DNA from: Sutcliffiella horikoshii | GTDB taxonomy: Bacteria; Bacillota; Bacilli; Bacillales; Bacillaceae_I | Length of the DNA: 64,000 nt | Assembly: GCF_021991925.1 (NCBI RefSeq) | Contig: NZ_RXZI01000010.1 | Coordinates: forward strand, 31,810 to 95,809 | Direction of reading: 5' to 3' | In this document: piece by piece, positions 9,257-17,353 of the stretch | How the letters are laid out: each line of letters opens with the position of its first letter | Numbering within the stretch: the stretch's first letter is position 1 | Made by a program: the position numbers and the translations under genes | The notes under the pieces: generated by a model | The model's input: the letters and a program-made list of their open reading frames with translations, nothing else | What the model was told of the DNA's origin: nothing | Databases searched by the model: none

Positions 9257-10517
9257 CAACCTTCCTTTTTGCCTGAAATGGTATTCTCACCATTTTCACA
9301 CCTTCTCCTATACCCTCCAGGGCGAATGCCTCTGTGGATTGCGGTAGATTCCACTTCTCGATTGTCACTTGTTCTGCACAGGCAATCACATATGGATATG
9401 CTTGCGCATGCTGATGGAGGACTTGAGCAAACATCGAATTTGGGATCATCACATTTTCCACCTGGATTCGGGCCAGCAGCATTAAAGCAGCATGTAGCTG
9501 TTGCTTGCCCTCTCCTGCATTCAACACGATATACGACGGACTCCCGAACTTCTTGATGTTCACCAGAATCGAGATTGTAATGTTGTGCTTTGTGGCATAT
9601 TGCACCAAAAAAGCCACCCCGCGAAGCTTCTCCTCTAAACTGCTTGTGCTGATATCAATGATGAATAGCCAGGATAATTGGGAGGTCCGCTCATACACTT
9701 TGGACTGCAGACTAGCCATTCTGGCCGTTGCCTTCCAATGAATCTGTCCGAAGGAATCACCATTTACATATTCCCTTGTCCCAAGTACTTTACTTTTCTC
9801 TTCAAATAATGAACTTCTGGAAGGCTGCTCCCCCTGTTTTTTCGGAAGGATTTTTTCAAGCCCCATTACCTGCTCACTTCTTGGGTAGACAATCACTTCA
9901 AACTTCATCTTATCCCTTGTCTGAAGATACACCTTGCCCCACCCAAAGAAAGAATCAATTTCCATGTCGAATAACCGAAGCTTTGCAACCCCTCTTTTCA
10001 CAGCGGTAAAGGGAAGCTCCACCTCCCATTGGCTTCTCCCAACCTGTTGAAAAGGAAAATGTAACTGATTGATATGTATTAGCTCAACTCCGTGCTGAAA
10101 CAATAGGCTCTTGTCCGTCCCCACCCTTAGCTTCCCAAAAAATATCGGAAGAATACTGTTGTGGGTGATCCTTAGTCGTAACATTCCTTTATCCTCGGTG
10201 AATAGCTTTAAACGCTCCTCGATTATGCGGATCTCAAGGCTTTTGGCCACATAGGAGAGATAGAAGAAGTTCCCCCACATATAAGCTAAAATGGCGAAAA
10301 AAAGAAAAATCATCGGTGTGGAACCAAGGAAGATGGAGGCAGACAACAAAAGAAAAAGAACGGCATTCATCATCCGGTGCATTCTTTCGTTCTCAATCTG
10401 TTGCTCCCACCCGCTCCATTCCCCATTTGTATATTGTCTGGACTTCTTACCCCTGACCCGATCTTTTATCCGTTGGAACCGTGTTTTCAAATACAAATCA
10501 TATTGGTTAGGATCCAT
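9249..10517 (-). CDS. DUF58 domain protein
   Basis: A 422-residue protein with two membrane spans (about 52-70 and 72-92), a beta-rich middle part and the DUF58 core near residues 245-275 (GDSFGQIHWKATARM, with the R/D-P-like region replaced by REYVNGDS), followed by a von Willebrand-like half (LFIIDIS at about 286). DUF58 proteins usually sit beside a MoxR ATPase and a transglutaminase protein; neither is present here. Instead it lies between a response regulator and an ABC exporter. Its role is unknown; it may be a membrane scaffold in envelope stress. The start ATG at 10517 has AGGAGG. Confidence 0.85.
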   Translation of the reverse strand: MDPNQYDLYLKTRFQRIKDRVRGKKSRQYTNGEWSGWEQQIENERMHRMMNAVLFLLLSASIFLGSTPMIFLFFAILAYMWGNFFYLSYVAKSLEIRIIEERLKLFTEDKGMLRLRITHNSILPIFFGKLRVGTDKSLLFQHGVELIHINQLHFPFQQVGRSQWEVELPFTAVKRGVAKLRLFDMEIDSFFGWGKVYLQTRDKMKFEVIVYPRSEQVMGLEKILPKKQGEQPSRSSLFEEKSKVLGTREYVNGDSFGQIHWKATARMASLQSKVYERTSQLSWLFIIDISTSSLEEKLRGVAFLVQYATKHNITISILVNIKKFGSPSYIVLNAGEGKQQLHAALMLLARIQVENVMIPNSMFAQVLHQHAQAYPYVIACAEQVTIEKWNLPQSTEAFALEGIGEGVKMVRIPFQAKRKVVG

Positions 10518-10577
10518 TTATCGTCCTCCTTTTTCCAGGCCTAGCTAAGGAAAATTCTTTTAAGCGGTTTCCTATTC

Positions 10578-11216
10578 TTACACAATCCCATTCCGAATCG
10601 CAAAGATCGCAAGCTGGGTGCGATCCCTCAAACCAAGCTTCTGCAGAATGGCGGTCACATGATTTTTCACCGTGCCAACAGACAGGTGCAAGGCTTCTGC
10701 AATCTCTTGATTATTTTTCCCATCCCCGACAAGCTGTAAAATGGAGCGCTCCCGACTGGTCAACTCGACCAGCTCCATGACAGATGTCTCTTGCGGACGG
10801 TTGATCAACCTCGGCACCACCTTCCCCGCTACAGATGCGTCAATCGAGATCCCGCCCTTCAGACAGCTCTCGATCGAGGTCAATAGGCTCGCCGCATCCG
10901 CATCCTTCAAAAGATAGCCCAATGCCCCAAGCTTCAACGCCTCCATCGCATACTCGTCATCTGCGAAAGTGGTCAGTATCAACACTTTTGCCTTTGGGTC
11001 ACGCTGCCTGATGACCTTGGTCGCTTCAATGCCCGTCATGACGGGCATACGAACATCCATCAGCACAAGATCGACAAGATGCTTTTCATAAGCGTCCACT
11101 GCCTCCTTCCCTGTTGCCACTTCAGCGACCACACGAAACGATGGGTGCTGCTCGATCATCACTTTTATGCCTTGTCGAACCAATGCCTGGTCCTCCGCTA
11201 GCAATATATTAATCAC
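10578..11216 (-). CDS. NarL/LuxR-family response regulator (LnrK-like)
   Basis: A 212-residue regulator with a receiver domain (acidic pocket DQ near residue 9, phospho-acceptor Asp in LVLMDVRMP near 54, Thr in LILTTF, Lys in LLKDAD near 104) and a C-terminal LuxR helix-turn-helix (LTSRERSILQLV ... NNQEIAEALHLSVGTVKNHV). It overlaps the kinase gene by 4 bp (ATGA), so the pair is coupled. It probably activates the nearby ABC exporter; the target promoter was not resolved. Confidence 0.93.
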   Translation of the reverse strand: MINILLAEDQALVRQGIKVMIEQHPSFRVVAEVATGKEAVDAYEKHLVDLVLMDVRMPVMTGIEATKVIRQRDPKAKVLILTTFADDEYAMEALKLGALGYLLKDADAASLLTSIESCLKGGISIDASVAGKVVPRLINRPQETSVMELVELTSRERSILQLVGDGKNNQEIAEALHLSVGTVKNHVTAILQKLGLRDRTQLAIFAIRNGIV

Positions 11217-12349
11217 TTATATGTAACTCCTTTCAAAGGGAAAATTCCCTTCACTGTAAAATAACCCCCGGTGACTTCCCGCTCCATCCGACCGTTCAGG
11301 CTTTCCATACGCTTCCGCATATTTTGTAGCCCGAAGCCTTCTTCCACAGGCATGGAAGCCTCCCTCTTATTTTCCACCTCAACCTGAAAGCTGTGCTCTC
11401 CCATGATTTCAAGTGTGATGGAGATTTCCTTTGAGCTCCCATGCCTCATCGCATTGGTGAGTCCCTCCTGCACAAATCGGTATAACGCAATATTTTGCTC
11501 ATTGGTCAGGGGCTGCGAAAGCACACCGGTTTTTGTTGTCAACTGCACCCTCATCTGACTTTCCGCCTCTAACTTCCTTATCAGATGAATCACAGACGAG
11601 ATCCCCTGTTCCTCTTCCCCCTGCAAGGCCTTCACCGCTTTCCGCATTCCATCAAGGCTTTCCCGTGCCAACTGCTTGGACTGCTTCACCATGGAGGCGA
11701 CCTTCTCTTCGCCTGCAGCCTGCTCCGCCACTGCCAGCTGCATCATGAGCGCCGTCAGCTGGTGGCCGACCGAATCATGAATATCCCGTGCGATCCGGTT
11801 TCGTTCCTCGACTCTAGCAACCTCCTCATTTTCTATGACCTGCCTCTTCAGTGCACGATACTCCACCAACAAGCTTTTCCACTCTCTATCAAACTTTTCG
11901 TTGTCACGAAAGTACCGATGTATCAGCATCCCCGAAGCAGAAATCAATATCATTAAGAGGCAATGGTAATAAAATAAATCAGTGAATGCCAAAGCGCTAA
12001 GAGGCAGAAGGATAGGCAATAAAACGGCTATCAAAGTCAGAAGCGTTTGCTTCCTCTCTGTTGCTTGTGTGCCATCTAGTAATAAAAAATAAAACAGCAG
12101 CCAAGGCAATATATCAAATGGAGACAAAATAAATTGCTGCATGAAAACTACTGCAGAACTTGCAAGTAGATAGGCTGCCCATTTGGCTTTCCAGATCGGC
12201 AAGAAAAAATAAAGCCCCATATAAACCCCTGCCGTCAATAGATAACCAGCCAAATATGTACCTGCCATAGAATAATAGACAGGCATTATGAGGAGAATGG
12301 CGCAAACGAAACAAAGCTTTGCCCAAAGTAAACTGACCCTGCTGCCCAC
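11213..12349 (-). CDS. Sensor histidine kinase, HisKA_3 type (LnrJ-like)
   Basis: A 378-residue kinase with four to six closely packed membrane spans in the first 140 residues and almost no extracellular part (an intramembrane-sensing layout). The dimerisation/phospho-acceptor box ERNRIARDIHDSVGHQL is at about 180-196, with the ATPase domain at about 270-370 (N-box AMRHG, G-box EGFGLQNMRKR). The start is GTG at 12349 with AAAGGTGG upstream. It signals to the coupled response regulator, consistent with detection of membrane-active compounds. Confidence 0.92.
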   Translation of the reverse strand: MGSRVSLLWAKLCFVCAILLIMPVYYSMAGTYLAGYLLTAGVYMGLYFFLPIWKAKWAAYLLASSAVVFMQQFILSPFDILPWLLFYFLLLDGTQATERKQTLLTLIAVLLPILLPLSALAFTDLFYYHCLLMILISASGMLIHRYFRDNEKFDREWKSLLVEYRALKRQVIENEEVARVEERNRIARDIHDSVGHQLTALMMQLAVAEQAAGEEKVASMVKQSKQLARESLDGMRKAVKALQGEEEQGISSVIHLIRKLEAESQMRVQLTTKTGVLSQPLTNEQNIALYRFVQEGLTNAMRHGSSKEISITLEIMGEHSFQVEVENKREASMPVEEGFGLQNMRKRMESLNGRMEREVTGGYFTVKGIFPLKGVTYK

Positions 12350-12430
12350 AAAACGTTCCCACCTTTATGTTATGAGTTTCCTGTTGCTGACGATTCGGAC
12401 CACCATTCATCTATTTAAACAAATGTTTGT

Positions 12431-13108
12431 TCAAAAAATCTTCTTCAGCTTTTTCATCGTTGCTTCCGATGTGAAGCTTCCAAAATGGTTCATAAGCTTC
12501 GCTGTTGCTTCTTGTTTATTCATGCTGGAGGTACCAATTTGATTTTTAGCACACCAATGCTCCATCGTCTCATAGGAGGTGCTGCTCCAGCCGTTCTTCT
12601 CCCCGTTTTCGTCCTGTTTTTCTTTTGTACCGGAGACAACGATGTCCAAATTCCCCTGTAACTCTAATAAAGCTTGATCGAACGCCTTCTTTTTCTCTTT
12701 TTCCTTCATCCCCGCTTCTGCACGCAATACTCTCGTATCGATTCCTTGTTTTCCCGAAATGAGTTCAAATAGAGTTAAGGCTTCACGGGACACCTCCCCT
12801 TTTTCATACCGTTCTTCCATGGTTTCATGACTTGCAAGTGCCGCGAGCACCAGCGGTAGCAAGTCTTTTGAAAGGAACACCGCTTTTTTCCTGATAAACT
12901 TCCCGTATGCCGCCACCCCGTCTGCAGCAAATTGAGTCCGCCACATCCATGGGTCCTGATTGGTATCGGAATGCCAAGCTTCTTTGGGAGTGATGCTTCC
13001 AAGCGATGGATAATCATCAAACAGTGGCGCAAGCGGAAGCAAGCCTACCTCTTTGATCACCGCTACCGCTTCTTCATATGTATGGATGGTTCGAGTTTGT
13101 GTGGTCAT
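12431..13108 (-). CDS. AlkZ-related hypothetical protein
   Basis: A 225-residue soluble protein from the ATG at 13108, which has AAAGGAG upstream; upstream codons in the frame run into the operator array and are not credible. It contains a DPWMWR-x-Q/FAADGVAAYGKF segment near residues 48-66 that I associate with AlkZ-related proteins of bacilli (winged-helix, DNA glycosylase-like), but this is recollection, not a search. The C-terminal 45 residues look like a small helical DNA-binding or SAP-like tail. It is divergent from the PadR operon and shares its operator-rich control region. Confidence 0.65.
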   Translation of the reverse strand: MTTQTRTIHTYEEAVAVIKEVGLLPLAPLFDDYPSLGSITPKEAWHSDTNQDPWMWRTQFAADGVAAYGKFIRKKAVFLSKDLLPLVLAALASHETMEERYEKGEVSREALTLFELISGKQGIDTRVLRAEAGMKEKEKKKAFDQALLELQGNLDIVVSGTKEKQDENGEKNGWSSTSYETMEHWCAKNQIGTSSMNKQEATAKLMNHFGSFTSEATMKKLKKIF

Positions 13109-13185
13109 AGTACGCTCTCCTTTATTTTCCTTTTGTTTTACAAATTCTACATGGACCGCGAAGAGTCCTTTAATATTTTTCCAAA

Positions 13186-13365
13186 TATACCTTGCATTAC
13201 AAGATAGCAATGCATATAATGGATGTATCATGTAATACAAGATAGTGCCATCTCTTTTTAACCCGGTATCTTGTTATACAAGATACCGACACCCTTTCGA
13301 ATTGGTACCTTGTTATACATGATACAAACATCTTTTCGACCTGGTACCTTGTTACACAAAATACC
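13186..13365. promoter_or_regulatory. Five-copy palindromic operator array in a divergent control region
   Basis: Five 23-bp units start at 13186, 13224, 13265, 13304 and 13343 (spacings 38, 41, 39, 39). The third is a perfect palindrome: arms GGTATCTTGT and ACAAGATACC around TAT. The others keep the arms with one to four changes. The array fills the space between the AlkZ-like gene (start 13108) and the PadR gene (start 13408), so the PadR protein is the obvious candidate ligand. Confidence 0.7.
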
Positions 13366-13407
13366 AAATCGACATGCTCTTTTACCATAACCAAAGTAGG
13401 TGAACAC

Positions 13408-13740
13408 ATGGCAGCAAGAAGCCAGCTATTAAAAGGGATCCTCGATGCATGCGTGATGGCGATTGTCGAGGAAAAAGCAGTCTACGGGTATGAACTATCC
13501 CAGCAACTGCAAAAGGTCGGTTTACCAGACATCAGTGAAGGCACCATCTACCCAGTATTGCTCCGACTGCAAAAGAACGGATTTATCATAGGGGAGATGC
13601 GTCCTTCCGCAACCGGCCCGAACCGAAAGTATTATTTTCTAACAGACGCTGGAAAAGAAGAACTTGAACGAATCTCAAATGAATGGATGCTGATCGCAGG
13701 TCCTGTCAGTCAATTATTGCAAAGAGGGGAAAAAGAATGA
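13408..13740 (+). CDS. PadR-family transcriptional regulator
   Basis: A 110-residue winged-helix protein of the short PadR subfamily (PadR-s2): the opening LLKGILDACVMAIVEEKAVYGYEL, then SEGTIYPVLLRLQKNGFI, and a short C-terminal dimerisation helix. Its stop overlaps the ATG of the next gene (ATGA). Regulators of this group control adjacent HAAS/DUF1129 membrane genes. The five-fold operator array upstream suggests cooperative autorepression. Confidence 0.92.
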   Translation: MAARSQLLKGILDACVMAIVEEKAVYGYELSQQLQKVGLPDISEGTIYPVLLRLQKNGFIIGEMRPSATGPNRKYYFLTDAGKEELERISNEWMLIAGPVSQLLQRGEKE

Positions 13741-14417
13741 GAGATACGAAGAAGTTGATTGAAGAGAATAATGAAAAACGAAAGCTGTTGAGTGATGATA
13801 ACTTGGGATTGTATGAGGATTTTCTGCTATATATTCGTACGGATTTAAGAGTGGCGGAGCATGAAAGCGAAGAGCTATTGATGGAGCTTCTCGATCATAT
13901 GCTTGAAGCGCAGCATGAAGGCCGATCTGGAACAGAACTCCTTGGTTCCGATCCTAAAGCATATGCAGATGAGCTGATTGAAGGGTTGCCTAAAGATAAA
14001 AAACGGGATGTGATCCCCTTCATCAGCTCCCAAGTCAGTAATTCTTTAGGATGGTTCGCTCTGGTGTTATCCATTGTCCATCTCGTGATGCCTATGTTTA
14101 CGGAAATTAAAGCTACTTCCCCGTTAGGGAACTTGGTTATATTGGCTTTGGCCGTGTTGGGCGTTTCCGCTTTAGGTGTGAAAGTGATCTTCACTTTGGT
14201 TCGTTCCAGCCTTTTCAGCGAAAAGAAAGAAGCAAAGCGTGCCTATTGGAAAGCCGGCCTGTTTGGGGCAGGATCCTTCGCCGCCATATTATTTTTTGCC
14301 TGGCTTGTTCCTGACTTCGGGCCAAGAATATTGATAGAATGGTGGATTTATCTGATCCTCGCGCTCATTCTACTTGGAACAGGAAAGCTGATTCAACGAG
14401 CCTACCACACTCACTAA
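13737..14417 (+). CDS. HAAS-domain (DUF1129/DUF1700-like) membrane protein
   Basis: A 226-residue protein starting at the ATG that overlaps the PadR stop. The N-terminal 90 residues are a soluble helical HAAS-like domain (LYEDFLLYIRTDL ... ELLDHMLEAQHEG), followed by four hydrophobic helices (about 107-127, 134-155, 174-194, 200-217). HAAS proteins are frequent partners of PadR-s2 regulators; the domain is thought to act as the regulator's partner or sensor. The biochemical role is unknown. Confidence 0.82.
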   Translation: MRDTKKLIEENNEKRKLLSDDNLGLYEDFLLYIRTDLRVAEHESEELLMELLDHMLEAQHEGRSGTELLGSDPKAYADELIEGLPKDKKRDVIPFISSQVSNSLGWFALVLSIVHLVMPMFTEIKATSPLGNLVILALAVLGVSALGVKVIFTLVRSSLFSEKKEAKRAYWKAGLFGAGSFAAILFFAWLVPDFGPRILIEWWIYLILALILLGTGKLIQRAYHTH

Positions 14418-14435
14418 TAGGAAGGAGAAGTTACC

Positions 14436-15203
14436 ATGAACCATCTACCATTAACTAAAAAGAGCCAAACCTTCATAGAAAACCTTCGGATCTACCTTTT
14501 TTCTTGTGGCAAAAAGACGAACGAGATTGATGAGATAACCGATGAATTAGAAGTGCATTTATACGAGGCGGAAAAAGAGAATAAAAGTGTCGAGCATATC
14601 ATCGGGAGCTCCCCTAAAGAATACATGGAGCAAATCTCCAGTGAGATGTCCTTTGATCTTGGGGGCTGGGCTAAATATGTTCCCATCATCATCCTTGGTG
14701 CTTTTGCCGGAATCGTCCTAAAGGATATCGTATTTGGCGGGTTTCAATACTCGCTCGTGGAGTTGATTGGGTACCCGCTTGTTTGCATCATCTTGCTTCT
14801 TGCTTACATGTGGACATTCAGATTTATTTCCAGCCATTCCTTTTCCAAGGGCAAAGAGTTCTTTTTCTTGTACCTGGCAAGCTTTTTATCGATTGCATTG
14901 TTTACAGGGTTGATGTTCCTCCCTACTTATATCGAGTCACCGATAATACTGCTTGGCTATTATGGGAACCTGATTGTCGCAAGTATGGCCATTTCATTGC
15001 TAATTGGTATTTCCATTTGGAGTAAGACGCTAGTATCGATTGTACTGCCCATCTTTTACATCGTTCCGGAATACATGGTCAGCTTTACTGACCTTTCAGA
15101 AGGTAACCAACTTTTAGCCAGCAGTATGTTGATGTTCGCAGGAATCGGTATCTATTTTCTGTTCTCACTGAAAAGAACGAAGGAAGTTAAATCTGTTCAC
15201 TAG
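14436..15203 (+). CDS. Second HAAS-domain membrane protein of the PadR operon
   Basis: A 255-residue protein with the same plan as its upstream neighbour: a soluble N-terminal domain with NEIDEITDELEVHLYEAE (about 30-50) and SSPKEYMEQI (about 65), then six to seven membrane spans. It starts at ATG 14436 with AGGAGAAG. The two genes are probably an old duplication that has diverged strongly in the membrane part. It is the last gene before the terminator at 15211. Confidence 0.8.
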   Translation: MNHLPLTKKSQTFIENLRIYLFSCGKKTNEIDEITDELEVHLYEAEKENKSVEHIIGSSPKEYMEQISSEMSFDLGGWAKYVPIIILGAFAGIVLKDIVFGGFQYSLVELIGYPLVCIILLLAYMWTFRFISSHSFSKGKEFFFLYLASFLSIALFTGLMFLPTYIESPIILLGYYGNLIVASMAISLLIGISIWSKTLVSIVLPIFYIVPEYMVSFTDLSEGNQLLASSMLMFAGIGIYFLFSLKRTKEVKSVH

Positions 15204-15210
15204 TACAAAA

Positions 15211-15248
15211 TGGGCTTCGCTTGATCATTGTCGGAAGCCCCTTTCTAT
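15211..15248. terminator. Shared terminator between convergent genes
   Basis: The stem GGGCTTC / GAAGCCC is followed by CTTTCT on the plus strand and ATTTT on the minus strand, so it serves the HAAS operon and the MerR/SRPBCC operon. Confidence 0.65.
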
Positions 15249-15694
15249 TTCAGGGCTTCCGCTTCCACCCGATCCATGTACTCCTGCACCACCTTATTAT
15301 TGCTCTTCTCGCTGCCTAGCTTCAGCATTGCCCGCCCTACAAAATTCACCCCTTTATTATGTCCGGCATAAAGGAAGCGAGTATGCGTCTCATCCACCTT
15401 TTCCAGCGTAAAAGACAAATTGATTTCAAATGCTTTTCCAAGTACAAAAGCTATCTGTTTATGTTTCTTATCAGGCTTGTCCTCATAGGCCAATGTCTCC
15501 ACGATATACGTTTCCACACGCTTGCCCTCCCGATATGTTTGGCGGTGTTTGGCACCTACCTCTGTTTCCGTCTTTTCTATTAGCGTATGCTCTTCCACTT
15601 TCGGCATGGTCCTCTTAATATTCTTGTCGAGAAAAAGCTCCCATACTTTTTCAATGGATACCGGGATCATTCGCTCTTCTTGCCACTGAATCAT
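15245..15694 (-). CDS. SRPBCC (START/Bet v1-like) family protein
   Basis: A 149-residue protein with the SRPBCC pattern: an N-terminal strand (MIQWQEERMIPVSIEKVWELFLD), central twisted sheet and C-terminal helix (NKVVQEYMDRVEAEAL). The family binds hydrophobic ligands. It is co-transcribed with and overlaps the MerR gene (ATGA), suggesting that it handles or buffers a ligand sensed by that regulator. The ligand is unknown. Confidence 0.8.
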   Translation of the reverse strand: MIQWQEERMIPVSIEKVWELFLDKNIKRTMPKVEEHTLIEKTETEVGAKHRQTYREGKRVETYIVETLAYEDKPDKKHKQIAFVLGKAFEINLSFTLEKVDETHTRFLYAGHNKGVNFVGRAMLKLGSEKSNNKVVQEYMDRVEAEALK

Positions 15695-16035
15695 TGTTCT
15701 TCCTCCTTCCCTGACGCCAAGAAGGCATCAATCTCCTCTATCTCCTGTTTTAGTTCTTCCATTTGGCGTCGAATCGTATCTTTCTTCTGAATTAGTAAAT
15801 CCTCGAGGTGTGCAAACGATTCATCCTCCATCACCGAAATCATCTCCTGGATGGTGAACCCGAAGCTTCTGAGTTTCACTAAAAGCAGGGCCAGGAAATA
15901 ACTTCCATCATCATAATATCGGTAGTTATTTTTAGGATCTATATAGGCTGGTTCCATCAGCTTCACCTCTGCATAATAGCGCAGCGTCTCCTTGCTGAGT
16001 CCCGTCATCTCAGAAAACTCACTGACCTTGTACAT
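15691..16035 (-). CDS. MerR-family transcriptional regulator
   Basis: A 114-residue regulator with the MerR winged helix at the N-terminus (SEFSEMTGLSKETLRYYAEVKLMEPAY) and a coiled-coil dimerisation helix at the C-terminus (QKKDTIRRQMEELKQEIEEID), with no extra ligand domain. The start ATG at 16035 is preceded by AGGAGG. The promoter has the long spacer and internal palindrome of MerR targets (16060-16090), so autoregulation is likely. Confidence 0.9.
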   Translation of the reverse strand: MYKVSEFSEMTGLSKETLRYYAEVKLMEPAYIDPKNNYRYYDDGSYFLALLLVKLRSFGFTIQEMISVMEDESFAHLEDLLIQKKDTIRRQMEELKQEIEEIDAFLASGKEEEQ

Positions 16036-16059
16036 TCATTTCTTGACCTCCTTTGTTAA

Positions 16060-16090
16060 GTTTAAACTGTGTGGTGCACCACATGGTCAA
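16060..16090 (-). promoter_or_regulatory. MerR-type promoter with 19-bp spacer and operator
   Basis: TTGACC (16085-16090) and TTAAAC (16060-16065) are separated by 19 bp that hold the perfect palindrome TGTGGTGCACCACA (16070-16083). A stretched spacer with a centred dyad is the hallmark of promoters activated by MerR proteins through DNA untwisting. Confidence 0.7.
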
Positions 16091-16165
16091 TCCAAAATTT
16101 TATTTGCTTGTGTATTTAAGGTGAAAACAAGCTAAAATACCCGCTTTTGATGCTCGTAAAAACGC

Positions 16166-16360
16166 TTCGGACATTTCGGTCTTCGGTTCGGACAATTTTA
16201 TCGTGCATCTGTTTGGTGTTCCGACACGAATTGGCCTTGTTCGGACAAAAATCCAGGGGGGTTCGGCCACCCTAAAATGTCGTTCGGACAAAAAAGTAAA
16301 ATCTTTGAACAAATACGCCAAAACTTCGGACAAGAATGCAAAATGTTCGTACACTTACAC
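16166..16360. repeat. Array of 21-bp repeats, word TTCGGACAAAA
   Basis: Copies of TTCGGACAAAA or close variants begin at 16166, 16187, 16219, 16240, 16262, 16283, 16304, 16325 and 16346. Nearly all steps are 21 bp, with one 32-bp step (three half-turn units). The array fills the 400-bp gap between the MerR promoter and the 3' end of the DUF3221-like gene; no gene is seen in it. Confidence 0.9.
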
Positions 16361-16433
16361 TCCACCGCCCTCAAACCCTTCAAAAAAACACCCAAGGTTC
16401 GCAACTTCTCCAGCTCCCTTGGGTGTTCCTCAT

Positions 16434-16802
16434 TTAATCTTCCAGTATCTGCACCATAGCAGCCTCCCCCTGTCCCGGAAGGCTCTCCTCCATATTGTAA
16501 TACTCCACTTTTACAAAATCATACAGCTGGGGCCTATCATACGCCTCCCCATTTATAGTAAACCAAGCCGATTGCTCACTTTCCGCAATCACTTCATCCA
16601 GCGTCAACCGCTGGATCTCTTCCTTACTCATATCACTGACGACAAGAATCTTTCCCTCTTCCATCGCCGCCACATATCCGGTCATCTCCATGCTCACAGG
16701 CTTTGGATTTTCCTTTAATCCAGTATCATAAACCACAAAACTAATCACCATAATCACGCCGATCACAGCCGCCATGCCAATAAGCAGGCCTCTAATCCCC
16801 AT
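16434..16802 (-). CDS. DUF3221-like small exported/membrane-anchored protein
   Basis: A 122-residue protein with one N-terminal membrane span (about 6-25) and a compact extracytoplasmic domain with TGYVAAMEEGKILVVSDM, the type of start seen in the DUF3221 family of bacilli. The function is unknown. It starts one base after the stop of the preceding membrane protein, so both form one operon. Confidence 0.65.
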   Translation of the reverse strand: MGIRGLLIGMAAVIGVIMVISFVVYDTGLKENPKPVSMEMTGYVAAMEEGKILVVSDMSKEEIQRLTLDEVIAESEQSAWFTINGEAYDRPQLYDFVKVEYYNMEESLPGQGEAAMVQILED

Positions 16803-17213
16803 CTATTCCTGACCTTTCACTTCCACCAAGCTATATTCCTCTGTATCCACATCGTATTCAAACGAAATCAAATACTTTTCTCCGGTCTGAAACTGGCCAC
16901 AAAAGGCTTCCGCATCTTCTTCACTGTCCGCTTCATAATGATAGGTCAGTCCATCATAATCCTGTTCCGTTACCGAACAACGATAAGCACCGTTCTCATG
17001 TTCTGTCACTGCCACACCTTCCACCGTAATCCGATCCTCACCCGAAGTCGACGGCATATACGTGTACATAACAAACGTCGTAATAAGCAGTAGCGTCCCT
17101 ACCACAAGTGCAATGCGTCCCTTTTTCTTTTCTGATCTGACAAGCGTGGTAAACACCCCGAAACCTATCAGACCAAAGCTGATTGCAAATAAAATCAAAC
17201 CTAATATATACAT
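16803..17213 (-). CDS. Hypothetical two-span membrane protein
   Basis: A 136-residue protein with two membrane helices at the N-terminus (about 3-24 and 34-53) and an acidic exported domain with two cysteines (near residues 79 and 105) that could form a disulfide. I use the ATG at 17213; a GTG lies one codon upstream. No family is recognised. It is the first gene of a two-gene operon with the DUF3221-like protein. Confidence 0.7.
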   Translation of the reverse strand: MYILGLILFAISFGLIGFGVFTTLVRSEKKKGRIALVVGTLLLITTFVMYTYMPSTSGEDRITVEGVAVTEHENGAYRCSVTEQDYDGLTYHYEADSEEDAEAFCGQFQTGEKYLISFEYDVDTEEYSLVEVKGQE

Positions 17214-17307
17214 CACTGTACCCCCCGTTACTTTTCTCTACTTCCCATTATATATCAGACAACCTGTATCATTCATACTTTTTCATGGAATTGATGAATT
17301 ATCCATA

Positions 17308-17345
17308 CAAAAAACCCCTACCGCGCTCTCCCACAGTAAGGGTCC
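17308..17345 (-). terminator. Terminator of rodA
   Basis: The stem ACCCTTAC / GTAGGGGT (one G-T pair) is followed by TTTTTT on the minus strand, 9 bp after the stop codon at 17354. Confidence 0.75.
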
Positions 17346-17353
17346 CCAAACAC

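Noticed and set aside
13197..13409. Minus-strand ORF with a 13-residue repeat over the PadR operator array
   Set aside because: The 39-bp operator period equals 13 codons; no ribosome binding site, and the palindromes explain the pattern.
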